From Azorinus chamasolen (taxonomy: Eukaryota > Mollusca > Bivalvia > Cardiida > Solecurtidae), in the NCBI GenBank assembly GCA_963576725.1, contig OY755247.1:11625534-11689533 (forward strand): a stretch of 64,000 nt of DNA, in the 5' to 3' direction. Within the stretch, counting starts at the first letter, position 1, and every line of letters starts with the position of its first letter. Positions 33,485 through 43,839 of the stretch are shown one piece after another. The notes beneath the pieces were generated by a model, which saw nothing but the letters and a program-made list of their open reading frames with translations, did no database searches and was not told the origin of the DNA. The translations under genes were made by a program, and so were the position numbers.

Positions 33485-33590
33485 ATGCATGAGTCATGTA
33501 TGAGTCATGCAGAAAACACGACCTAGCAACACACAGTCGCCTGAACAGCATAACGATAAAACGAACAATAAATAAGCAAGATTTAAATCG
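33485..33590 (-). mobile_element. Subfamily A tail end
   Basis: GAGTCATGCAGAAAACACGA, CACACAGTCGCCTGAACAGC and ACGAACAATAAATAAGC follow the minus-strand terminus. The rest of the tail is absent. 33070-33480 and 33590-33945 show nothing else. Confidence 0.65.
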
Positions 33591-33948
33591 CGAAATATAT
33601 TAAGGCTGCAAAAACATTATAAACATAAAACATTATTATATCTATACTATCAGTAAAAAGTGAAATGTATTTAAAATGAATTTACTGCCCCCATAGTAAA
33701 TGAGTTCATAATGTACATGTAACCAGTTACCTAGTTAAAGAAATAAGTTAATAACTCTCTACCGGATATAAAGTCTGATGTTCTACTACATAATACGCGT
33801 AGATAAATAAAATGAATATATATTTTTTAATCTTAATATAACAATTTACACCAAAGTCGTGAAACAGACAGGAAGTGTCTGAAACGAATGGATTTTGTTT
33901 AATTTTAATGTAACAATATCAACCAGAGTCGCGATACAGATATGATTA

Positions 33949-35267
33949 CGAGCCGGGTGTTCCAAAAATATTGTCATCTGTGCTTTATTTCGCGGAAATC
34001 GTGCAATTCATGCACAAAACCACCTCGTGTCGATTGAGTGATCACTGGCTCGTGACACAGGTAAATATCTCGTCCACAAGTTCACTTGCCTCGGTACAGT
34101 GTACATCGTTTCATAGCCTATTCGTTAGACTATACACAAAATGACAGGAAAACGAGCTGAAAATGTTCTTGAAATTAGGGCCTATATAAAAGGTAGGTCA
34201 TTACTCGGCATAAAGGCTGTAGATATTCACCGCGAGGTGTGTGACATTTATGGGGAGGGCCAAATGTCCCACAGGACTGTTTGTAGGTGGGTAGCTAATT
34301 TTAGTGCTGGGCAACAGCAACTGAAAGATGCTGCTCGCCCAGGTCGTCCTGCAACAACTACGACCAAAGGTAACATAGAAAAAATCCGAAATATCCTCAA
34401 AACTGATGCTCGATTCACCGTAAGGCAATTGGCTCGAATGACAAACTTGTCGTTAGCAAGAGTTCATGCAATTTTGAAGAAACACCTAAAAGTTAGAAAG
34501 ATAAATGCAAGATGGATACCCCATTTGTTAACGGATGAGCAAAAGAAGACGCGTGTAACAATGGCAAAACAACTTCTCAAAATGTACCCAAAATATAGTA
34601 AAAAGGCTTTTGATAATATAGTCACTGGTGATGAGACCTGGGTGTATTATTTTGAACCAAAGCGGAAGGTTTCCAACCGAATATGGGCCACTAAAAATGC
34701 CAGACGCCCAAGTATTGCCAAATGAATACGAACGGTTAAGAAGGTTTTGTATGCTATTTTTTTCACTAATAAGGGTCCAGCTATTCAAATCCCGGTGCCA
34801 AAAGGCAGAACGGTCACAGGCAAGTTCTATAAAAACGTTGGTCTGAGAAAATTGAAGCCGCCCCAAAACAGGACTTAAGTATGTCCGACTTTTGCATGAT
34901 AATGTACCCGCTCACAAGGCACGTATTGTGACTTTTTGGAGTCAGAGAAGGTTACCGTCTTTCCGCACCCTCCGTATTCGCCAGACTTGGCCCCCTGCGA
35001 CTATTTTCTCTTTCCAAAACTTAAATATCATTTATCTAGAAGGAGATACAATTCGAGAAATGCCCTTGGATCTGCTGTTTATCAGTGTCTGATGGGTGTC
35101 CCCATTGAAGAGTATGAAAAATGCTTCCAAAAATAGATTGACCGGCTAAAAAGGTGTATTCTGGCTGGCGGGGAGTATTTTGAAGGGCAGAGCAAATAAA
35201 AATGAACAAAAGCACTTCCGCTATGTGAGCACCGATGCAAGTGACATTATTTTTGGAACACCCCTCG
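33949..35267 (+). mobile_element. mariner-family transposon, both ends present
   Basis: Terminal inverted repeats begin CGAG...GGGTGTTCCAAAAATA and include TGTCA (33949 rightwards; 35267 leftwards). Both ends abut TA (33947-33948, 35268-35269), the mariner target duplication. At 1319 bp it fits the usual mariner size. It holds one transposase gene, now broken, so the copy could move only with help from elsewhere. Confidence 0.93.
34141..35136 (+). pseudogene. mariner transposase, disabled
   Basis: The N-terminal helix-turn-helix region (RTVCRWVANFSAGQQQLKDA; DAARPGRP linker) and HAILKKHLKVRKINARWIP are intact. Catalytic motifs are TGDETWVYYFEPKRK (first Asp), LLHDNVPAHKARIV (second Asp) and PYSPDLAPCDYFLFPKLKYH (third Asp), as in DD34D mariners. 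Lesions: an in-frame TGA after RRPSIAK (about 34723), a frameshift after LRKLKP (about 34862), and another near 34932 (TGACTTTTTGGAG). The start ATG at 34141 is about 190 bp from the TIR, the expected spacing. The element's usual host role is cut-and-paste transposition in the nucleus. Confidence 0.93.
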
Positions 35268-35269
35268 TA

Positions 35270-36550
35270 TCTTGAGTAATGTAATGTTAAAAAACAAGCG
35301 TCGATGCGGTGTGTGAGAGTAAAATGCATATTTTACAATTTTATACTGATTGATTCATTACAAAGAATAACAGTGTATAGTCATCGATTGTATATACATG
35401 TAATAAAACGCACACAACATTTAGGAAATCACGCTCTGACGTAGTCAATTGGCTATACTTACAGACATCATCCATCTATTTCTGGTCCATTTCATCGGGT
35501 TACAAAACCAGCAATGTGCACATATTATCCTTTTTAGAAATAATCAAATAAAGCATAAATTACATTAAAAATACCGTATGCATACATCTTTCGTCACATA
35601 AAACACAGAAAAAACAGTATTAAACATTGGTTACAATGGTGTTTAAGAATTAATCTAGAAAGCAACTGTGCTCAGCAGATCTACAATGATACGAAATGTT
35701 ATACCATGACATCGCCTTAGGTATCTCTTCAAGGACAAGTATCGATGTTTGATGTAGCAAATGTAATAAATTACCTAGGCAGAGTGCAACACTACTACAA
35801 TACTTTTATTATAAATTGGTCTTTATCATAATATCTAAATATACATTGGTGATAAATTCAAGGCCATAAGAGAAACTTGTAGTGGATTATATGGTCCATG
35901 AGCTAGATTCCCAATTTGGTTATCGGTACCATCAAATTAGAATAATGCAAAATGAGTTTCTGTTTCTGTGTATATGAATGTGAGTGGTGGTGGTGATGCG
36001 TTTGTAGTACTGGTCATGTGTCGTTTTTAGTGGTGGTGGCTGTGGCCGTTCATCATGGTGTTTGTGTTGGGTCTGCGTTTAACGTCCAATTCACAGCAGT
36101 TTAGTAACGTGAAGAATGTGCGTCTATTTGGAATAAATATCACCGTACTGTGGTAACATGCTGTAGACAAGTGACTTGATATCGCATCCAAACATATAAT
36201 GTGACCCATTACCTTACTATGTCATGGTCGAGGGTTGAGCCTGTAGTTTCATATTCCTGAAGTCAATGGTCGGATATACGTAAACAAGGCATGTGAGTAT
36301 TAATGATAAATCTTTAAAAAGAAACGCATAATTCATTTCCACTGTCTATATTTGAAATAACTGACAGAATATTTCATTGTAATGAACAAAGACTTGTGCA
36401 TGGATCTCATTGTAATGAACAAAGACTTGTGCATGTATCTATCTTCTTCAGATTATTTGGCAATTCATTTAAAAAAATAGTGACGATAGATAAGTAAATC
36501 GCTTTGGCATTAACACAGTTTCACTCAAAATGCATAACAAAAGATAATGG
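35270..36550. other. Unassigned stretch with small repeats
   Basis: No exon or transposon was recognised. A direct repeat of about 30 bp (TCATTGTAATGAACAAAGAC...) occurs at about 36374 and 36406. 35985-36060 is rich in GTGGTGGTG. Confidence 0.5.
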
Positions 36551-36552
36551 CC

Positions 36553-36790
36553 TAATATCGGGTGTGCCCACCTCTTACAGCTATAGCTTTACGGATTCTG
36601 GATGTCATGGAAGGAACCAGTTTATTCAATTTAGCCATGGGGATGTGGTCCCATTATTCCCTAAGCACACGTGCAAGTTCATTCAACGTTTGTGGTACGT
36701 TTACTAGCTGAGACACACGTCGATCGAGTTTATCCGACAAATGTCATATAGGACTGAGATCGGGACTGTATGGTGGCCAGTCCAACCCTT
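36553..36790 (-). pseudogene. Tc1-like transposase, C-terminal fragment
   Basis: Too short for a long open frame, but the minus strand reads GLDWPPYSPDLSPI-stop-HLSDKL, then DRRVSQLVNVPQTLNELARV, a second stop, DHIPMAKLNKLVPSMTSRIR and GGHTRY before TAG (36553-36555). The WP-YSPDL-PIE-LWD pattern is the third catalytic block of Tc1 transposases; here the catalytic Glu codon is TGA. It differs clearly from the Tc1 copy at 46577-47578. The N-terminal part is gone, replaced by satellite DNA. Confidence 0.88.
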
Positions 36791-36799
36791 GAACACAAA

Positions 36800-37215
36800 G
36801 TATGGAAGCCCTTGGACCATTGGTTCAAATGTTATAGTCATTTAAAGAGTTTTGCATAAGTAGGTGAAAGGTCAAAGTCAAGGTCAGAAGGGTAAAGTTG
36901 TTGCCATGTTAATAATAGTATGGAAGGCTTAGGCATATTGGTTCCAATACTATAGACAATTAAAGATTTTTGCAAAAGTAGGTCAAAGGTCAATGTCAGA
37001 AGGGCAAACAATGACATTAGTGGAAAATTATTGATACAAAAAAGTGCAAGTATGGATGCCCTAGGTCCATTTATTCAAATTCATAGGCATTTAAGAAAAA
37101 GAAGGTCAAAGGTCAAGATCAATGTCAGAAGGGCAAATATGTTAAAATGGTCATACCAAGTATGGAAGCCCTAGACCTTTTGGTTCCAATGATATAGGTA
37201 TATCAAGTATACTGA
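36800..37215 (+). repeat. AGGTCAAAGGTCA-type tandem repeat
   Basis: About four units of 110-130 bp contain AAGTATGGAAGCCCTTGGAC, TTGGTTCCAAT, and AAGTAGGTCAAAGGTCAA. The last unit runs to TATCAAGTATACTGAGCAG, after which the retroelement starts. Non-coding. Confidence 0.75.
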
Positions 37216-37224
37216 GCAGTTTTA

Positions 37225-38830
37225 CCATTTTTTACCACCTCGACCTAGAGTTACATTTCGCTACTTGAAGAAAAACATTTCTAATTTTCATTCAGATTAT
37301 GTTCTTGTTCCTGCTGACAAGGCATCAAACAATGTAATCATTATTTGAAGATTGTATTATGTTGATGTTTTAAAGAAGGAGCTAACTGATTCAAAAACTT
37401 ATATAACAGTTCAAACACCTGAAAAGGATATAGTATCGGAACATGTAAAAATGTGTAATAATTTTAAGTCTGGTCCTAACATAAAACAACATAGACTTTG
37501 TACTGGATTCCGAAACTACATAAAAACCCTTATAAGGCGCGTTTTATTGCCAACTCTAGCTGTTGTACCACTACTAAATTATCTATACTTTTGACGTCCT
37601 GTCTTACTACGATCAAAGAACATGTAAAACGCTACTGTGATAAAATATATGAAAATTCTAGTATTAATGTTTTTGGTCCATAAAAAATTCAAATGATGTT
37701 TTAACAAAACTTGAAAATGAACAGTATAACATTTCTTTACTGAGCTCTTATGATTTCTCTACACTCTATACTACTCTACCTCACCATCTTATAAAAGGAT
37801 AAACTTATTAGATTAATAGAAAAAACCTTTGCCAGAGAAAACAAAATGTTCATTGCTTGTAATGTTCAACGTTCATTCTTTTCGAATTCAGAAGTTGAAC
37901 ATTACACAATGTGGACTTGCCTTGATGTTTGCAGATCTCTTACCTTTCTTTTAGATAATATATTTGTGCGTTATGGGGATACCATATATCGTCAAGTTGT
38001 TGGTATACCCATGGGTACAAATTGTGCCCCTCTTGTTGCAGATTTGTTTTTGTATTGCTACGAGAGGGATTTTATGCTTAGCTTAAAACCTGATAAACAG
38101 ACCGATATTGTTAATGCTTTTAATAAAACTTCAAGGTATTTAGACGATATTTTGAATTTAGATAATCCTTATTTTGATACTATGATTTCTTCAATTTACC
38201 CAAAAGAACTGTCTTTAAACTAATCAATCTGACATTAATGCTTCATTTTTAGATTTGAATCTTTCAATTACAAATGATAAAGTTTCGTCAAAAGTATACG
38301 ATAAAAGAGAAGATTTTAATTTTAAAATTGTTAATTATCCTTTTCTAGATGGAGATGTGCCACGTTCTACATCTTATGGGGTTTATATTTCTCAACTTAT
38401 TAGGTTTGTCCGAGCCTGTTCTTTGCTTGAAGATTTTAACAGACGTAATTTAGTTATAACTGATAAACTTCTTAAGCACGGTTACAGATATCACAAACTT
38501 CGGAAAACTTTTTCTAAATTTTATTATCGAAATTTACCTCTCATTAGTAAATATAATTGCAATCTACGGACGTTACTGCGACAAGGCATTTCTCAACCAG
38601 AATTTTATGGGGATGTTATCTACAAACTTAGGAAAATTCGGGGTCATATCCATTTTCATGATTTGTTTATAAAACGCATTAAAACATTTAAAAAGAAATG
38701 TTATGATCCTATTATATTGCAACGCACTGCATGTTTGGTTATCGACCCTTTTACAGTCGGTAGCTACGCTTCCCTCTTTGCTTGCGCGATGACAGGGCGA
38801 GGGTGGTACTCTATGATGGTATTCTCTTAA
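37225..38830 (+). pseudogene. Subfamily B reverse transcriptase, most complete copy
   Basis: Running through several frames, the domains in order are VTFRYLKKNISNFHSDYVLV with PADKAS; YWIPKLHKNPYKARFIANSS (RT motif 1/2 region, 37501-37563); SSYDFSTLYTTLPHHLIK (motif A, catalytic Asp, about 37747); QVVGIPMGTNCAPLVADLFL (motif B, 38002); and SRYLDDILNLDNPY (motif C, 38134, two catalytic Asp). The conserved thumb-like part follows: YPFLDGDVPRSTSYGVYISQ to GDVIYKLRKIRGHIHFHDLF, and HTACLV-type end at about 38735. A stop interrupts the frame at 38221 and at least four frame breaks occur. The role is reverse transcription of the element RNA. Penelope-type is my best family match; no GIY-YIG endonuclease is visible. 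Confidence 0.85.
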
Positions 38831-38850
38831 ACTTGGATACAGGATGAGCT

Positions 38851-39104
38851 GGATACGTTTATTTACACTGTTTGTCTGTTAGGATGGGGATGGAATAAGA
38901 GTGAGGATGGGCGCCCATAAACCGGTTTAACCCCCCAGTGACTTTTGTCACTGACCGTTCCAAGGCGGTACTTCCATCTTCCTCCTATTGTATGTTTGTT
39001 TTGTCTTTGTGTGTCTCTTGTTGCTGTTTCCTTGTGTTGCTGTTCGGGCGAGTGTTTGTTCTGTATGTGATGTTTCCTGCATGACTCATTTTGTACTTTT
39101 ACCA
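38851..39104 (+). mobile_element. Truncated subfamily A tail inserted in the B element
   Basis: It begins at GGATACGTTTATTTACACTG and ends at CATTTTGTACTTTTA. Hairpin CAGTGACTTTTGTCACTG lies at 38936-38953. The B element resumes directly with CAGACTCATGTATTACTTTT, as expected after GATGAGCT on the left, so the borders of this 5'-truncated insertion are clear. Confidence 0.9.
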
Positions 39105-39648
39105 GACTCATGTATTACTTTTTCCCTGTCGTGCCCTTAACGGCTTACCTGCAGGTACTCTAACTTCAGCAAAGTCATTGAGTACATATTTGACGGATTG
39201 TCACAGTTATTATGCTATGTTTAACATGTTTTCCTGTCCTGTGTTCACCGTCGTCTATGTTGTGGTGAGGTCCAGCGGGGATACCTTTATTTACAATATT
39301 TGTAAAGCTAGGGTGACTTTGAGAGAAGTGTTAGGTTAGGACGTCCGTAAACCGGTTTAAACCCCCAGTGGTGTTTTTGCTACTGACCGTGCCAAGGCGG
39401 TACTCTCTTTGTCACCCTTCCTTTTGTTTGCCTTGCGTCTTTGTGCTTGTGATTTGTTCATGTGTGGAACGTTTGTCTCTGGTTCTTGTGTGTCTTTTGG
39501 TGTTTTCTGTGTACATTTCGTGTGTGTATGTGTGTGCGTTTGGTTGCGTGGTTGTGTGTGTGTGTCATGCTGTCTATCGGTGTTTTGGTGGTGGTTGCGT
39601 CTTGCATGTGGCTTTGCCTGCTTGACTTTACTACTTTTCCATTTAGTA
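39105..39648 (+). mobile_element. Subfamily B C-terminal extension and full tail
   Basis: RALNGLPAGTLTSAKSLSTY is readable at 39137-39200, followed by GGGGATACCTTTATTTACAA, GGACGTCCGTAAACCGGTTT, hairpin CAGTGGTGTTTTTGCTACTG (39366-39385), ACCG-TGCCAAGG-CGGT, and a GT-rich run ending CTACTTTTCCATTT. This is the reference B tail in this window. Confidence 0.88.
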
Positions 39649-40215
39649 AAAATTAGACCAATTCTTGGGGAGATATTGCACGGAAACCTAACCAGCTAAT
39701 CAGATTGCAGCAACCTTGGTGAAAATGCCCGTAATTATCCGAAAAAAGAGCGAAACACAGAACCCATGCGAGGTATCTGGATATCAAGCACACTGAACAA
39801 GTTTGGTGAAAATTTGACAATTCCTTGAGGAGATATTATGCGGAAACCAATTGGCTAATGAGATTTCACCAGCCGAAGTTAGAATGCCCGCAATTTACAA
39901 AAACAATGCACGGGAAATTGCCGAACACAAATCCAATGCGATGTATTTGGATATCAAGTACACTGAGCAAGTGTGGTGAAAATTGGATCATTCCTTGAGG
40001 AGATATTGCGTGGAAACCAATTGGCTAATCACATTGCAGCAGCCTAAGTTAAAATGCCCATAAATTACCCAAAATGTGCTGAAATTGCCGAACACAGAAC
40101 CCATTCGAGGTATTTGGATATCAAGGATATATTATGCGGAAACAAAAAACCGGACAGACGGGCGAACGGACGTTCTAACGGATTGAGTGTATGTGGCTAT
40201 TCTTTTGTTCAATAT
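39649..40215 (+). mobile_element. Pearl/Helitron-like element 1
   Basis: Three core repeats of about 160-170 bp (GGAGATATTGCACGGAAACC at 39668, relatives near 39828 and 39997) precede a CGGACAGACGGGCGAACGGA microsatellite. A spacer and a hairpin TGTGGCTAT/ATAGCCACA (about 40188-40218) end in AACTAAAA. Confidence 0.7.
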
Positions 40216-40395
40216 AGCCACATAAACTAAAAAAACACATAAAACTGCCGAGAACAAAAGATATTTTGTTCTCATGTAATTATCTAGTCCAATAAACAGG
40301 AATTGTTAGCGCGGACAGACAGACGGACGGACGGACAGACGGACAAGCTGATTACTATAGTGCAACCTCATTTTCATGCGGGGCCCTAATAAGGT
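40216..40395 (+). mobile_element. Pearl/Helitron-like terminal segment 2
   Basis: A short remnant has AACTGCCGAGAACAAAAGAT, then a (GGACAGAC)n run at 40312-40350. A weakened hairpin (TGCAACCTCAT with ATGCGGGGCC) and TAATA follow. 40395-40600 shows nothing recognisable apart from GTCTGTTTGTC runs at the right edge. Confidence 0.55.
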
Positions 40396-40599
40396 GTGTC
40401 ATTTGGCATGTATTTGGACGCTTGTAACGGTTGTAAAATATTTATTTCAGACACGAATAAAGTTTTACACCGCCCCTCTGTAAAAGTTATGTATTAAACT
40501 TTACTGAATGTTGAATGTCTTTGCAACTTATTGGGTTTTGCGTTGCTTACAAGTTTATAAGAGCGATTTGTATGTCCTATCTGTTTGTCTCTCTGTGTG

Positions 40600-42270
40600 T
40601 CTGTTTGTCCGTTTGTCTATTTGTTTGTCAGCAACTTTAACATTGGTCATAACTTTTGAGCCAGTACAGATAGAGACTTGATATTTGGCATGCATATGTA
40701 TCTCATAAAGCCACACATTTGGAGGGTGACATGTCAAGGTCAAGGTCGTCCTTCAAGGTCAAAGCTCAAATATATAGGTCAAATCACAGACTTTAACGTA
40801 GGCCATACTGTTTTGGACCAGTAGTGAGTGAATGAGCTGGGTTTTACGTCCGACCAACAGTATTTCAGTTATTTGCAGACGGCATCCGCATGAGACAAGT
40901 TATAGTGCTGCCTCACTGGAATACTCCTGCCGCAGGTACATGACAAGGGCACCCCGCCCAGTCACATTATCCTGACACCGGGCCGACCTGTCCTAGAACT
41001 ACACCTTTATTGTCGAGCGTAGACAAGGGAGATACTAGTACCAACTTTTAACGACTTTTGGTCTGTCGCGGCCGGGGATCGAACCCACGACCTTCCGTAC
41101 CGCAGGCGGACGCTCTACCACTGAGCAACGCGGCCGGTGCTTGGACCAGTAGAGATAGAGACTTGATATTTTGCATGCTTGTGTATCTCATGAAGCTGCA
41201 CATTTTGAGGGTGACATGTTAAGGTCAAGGTCATCCTTCGGGGTCAAAGGTCAAATTGTTTGTTTGTCTGTAACTTTAACATTGGTCATAACTTTTGAGC
41301 CAGTACAGCTAGTGACTTGATATTTGGCATGCATATGTATCTCAATAAGCCGCACATTTTGAGGGATAACATGTCAAGGTCTAGGTCATCCTTCAAGGTC
41401 AGAGGTAAAGTATATGGGTCACATCACTGACTTTCAACATTGGCCATAACCTTTGGACCAATAGAGATAGAGACTTGATATTTGACATGCTTGTGTATCT
41501 TATGAAGCTGCAGATTTCAAGGGGTGACATGTCATGGTCAAGGTCATTCTTCAGGGTCAAAGGTCAAATGGTCTGTTTGTCTGCACAGTTTGAGGGGTGA
41601 CATGTCAAGGTCATCCTTCAGGGTCAAAGGTTACCAACTTCAAATTGGCCATAACTTTCGAACCAATAGAGAGGGCAACATTTTGAGGGGCAACATGTCA
41701 AGGTAAAGGTCATGTTTTAGGGTCAAAGGTCACCAACGTTGACATTGGAAATAACTTTTGAACCTGTAGATACAGACTTGACATATGGTATACATGTGTA
41801 TATCATGAAGCTGTACAGTTTGGGGTGACATGTCAATGTCAAGGTCATCTTTCAGGGTCAAATGTCACCGACTTTAACATTGGCCATAACTTTTGAACCA
41901 GTAGAGATACATAGTTGACATTTGGTATACATGTATATCTCATGAAGCTGCACAGTTTGGGGGGTTACATGTCAAGGTCAAGGTAATCTTTCAGGGTCAA
42001 AGGTCACCGACTTTAACTTTTTAACCAGTAGTGATACACACTTGATTGTTGGTATACATGTGTTTCTCATTTGGCTGCACAGTTTGAGGGGTTACATGTC
42101 AAGGTCCAGGTGATCCTTCATGGTCAAAGGTCACCAACTTTAACATTGGCCATAACTTTTGAACCAGTAGAGATACAGACTTGATATTTGGTATGCATGT
42201 GTACCCCATAAAGCAGCACAGTTTGAGGGGTGACATCCTTCAGGGACAAATATCATATCGAGGGGGGCAT
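40600..42270 (+). repeat. TCAAGGTCA-rich satellite, long array
   Basis: About ten diverged units of 130-150 bp (CATTGGTCATAACTTTTGA, GAGACTTGATATTTGGCATG, TGACATGTCAAGGTCAAGGT, CTTCAGGGTCAAAGGTCA). It is interrupted by a SINE at 40825-41140. Units become more similar toward the right end. It ends at ATAGTGTTTCACAAACAAAT. Confidence 0.9.
40825..41140 (-). mobile_element. tRNA-derived SINE, second copy
   Basis: It is nearly identical to 25712-26026 over its length, with A box changed by one base (TTGCTCAGTGGTAGAGC) and B box GGGTTCGATCC intact. TTGGACCAGTAG lies on both sides (40813-40824, 41141-41152). The 12-bp duplication shows insertion into the satellite. Confidence 0.95.
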
Positions 42271-43575
42271 AGTGTTTCACAAACAAATCTTGTTTGTTAT
42301 GAAAATTGCATAAACGACTTTTATATTCTAATTCCTTTACAAGAATATTTTTGCACGTATGTGTGTATTATACAACGAATATACGAATTAAGCTCGACAA
42401 ACGGAAATATAATTGGAATTTTCTCATGTTCAACAATTGTTTACATTATTATTTTTGGTTACTAACCGTTTCAAGGTGATTCCCCGTCTGTTATTTAATT
42501 TACATGTATATCCTTTTGTGCGTTTTGTCATGTTTAGCCCGGTATCTGTGTTGTTTCCTTTTTTGTGTTCCGGTGTCGTGCTCTTCTGTGTGTGCAATCC
42601 CTGTAGGACTTTTTTTTCACCCTGATCAGTAAATTTAAGCATATATCATACTAAATGGCTCTACAGTTATTCTTTTAATATTCGGTTTATTAATTGTATA
42701 AAACAAACAATTAAAGAGTAGTTATGTAACGCGTATTATGGCTGATCGTAAACAATGCAACAGAATATATATAACTCTATATCAGTATGTATGCCTTGGC
42801 AATTACATGAGACGTAATACTTACAACACCATCGTTAGAAAAACGAATCGGGTAGCAACCGGGAGAAGAATCGAATAAATGTAAGTAACTGTGAAGGGAT
42901 CCATTGCCTCGTCTGTCAGCACCTTAACGTGGTTGTGTTTTGTGGGTTCTAAGTTCTAATTACCTGTCCGTGTAGTGTAGTCTCTACAAACAAATTAGAT
43001 ATATAAATGAATAAAACACAAAGGTTAAAAGAAAAAGGAGGACAGTGCTATTAATGCAAGTAAAATGATCAAATAGATAATACGTTAGTGATTGCTAGTG
43101 AACATTGGGTTATGTTATACTATGTATGTTCATCATAGGGGTGGTATCCCTCGTCCCTGTGATTCGACGTCCGGTCATGTGAGGTAGCCTTTCAGCAGGT
43201 AGGTGATTCTACGTCAGGGGTGCCATGCACAGAAAAACAAGTGGGGCTTCCTGAAACTGTAATTATCTGGATGTCGCGATATGACTGAAATAATCATAAA
43301 ATGACGCACATCCCTAATATAAACATACAATATGCAAATCGTAGGATATTATAACTGAATGCTGACTCCACTACCACCAGAACAAAGCTTCCTTATTATT
43401 AGTAACTTATATGTGGTGTGCAGTAGCTTAATACTTAATGCGGCTGTGTCATTAAATTACCAGTAATAGCTGTGTTGTAATACTGAGTGCTTTATTGCGT
43501 ACTAGTTTTAATGTACATGTTCCAATATTTTTGCGACTGTTAATAATCCAATGTTTTCCATGCTTGGTATATTAT
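42270..43575. other. Mostly unassigned; one decayed tail
   Basis: 42455-42615 resembles a subfamily A tail without its hairpin: ACTAACCGTTTCAAGGTGAT, TTTTGTGCGTTTTGTC, TTGTTTCC and GTGTGTGCAATCCCTGTAGG. The remainder to 43575 holds no feature I can support. Confidence 0.5.
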
Positions 43576-43579
43576 TTAA

Positions 43580-43830
43580 CTACATGTATGAGCCATGCAG
43601 GAAACATTGCAGACAAAACACACAACCACCCAAACAGCAATACGACGAAATACAGCAACTGTTCATGTATAAAAAAGACACAAAGAAACGCACATGCATA
43701 ACTATCAAAAATAGGGGAAGATAGTAGTACCGCCTCGGAACGGTCAGTGACAAATGTCACTTGGTTTAAACCGGTTTAGAAGCGCTCAACCTCACACTTG
43801 TTCCATCAAAATTCTAAAAAACAAACAGTG
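43580..43830 (-). mobile_element. Subfamily A tail
   Basis: From GAGCCATGCAGGAAACATTG (terminus) to TAGTACCGCCTCGGAACGGT (stem), CAGTGACAAATGTCACTTGG (hairpin), TTTAAACCGGTTTAGAAGCG and CTCACACTTGTTCCATC. The ACCG/CGGT stem keeps pairing while its loop changed (CCGAGG for CCAAGG). Confidence 0.85.
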
Positions 43831-43839
43831 GAAACTAGA

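Noticed and set aside
38890..39380. Hammerhead ribozyme in the retroelement tail (GTGTGAGG - stem - TAAACCGGTT pattern)
   Set aside because: The spacing recalls a hammerhead, but the required CUGANGA and GAAA core bases are absent in every copy on either strand.
39409..39699. Cys/Val-rich membrane protein frames in GT-rich tails (also 12434-12694, 17846-18061, 26837-27073)
   Set aside because: These translate the GTGTGT-type tail of the retroelement; all copies share it irrespective of frame, and frames differ among copies.
40700..42260. A cluster of real hormone-response enhancers
   Set aside because: Sequence alone cannot distinguish satellite homogenisation from regulatory function; kept as a testable observation, not a regulatory feature.
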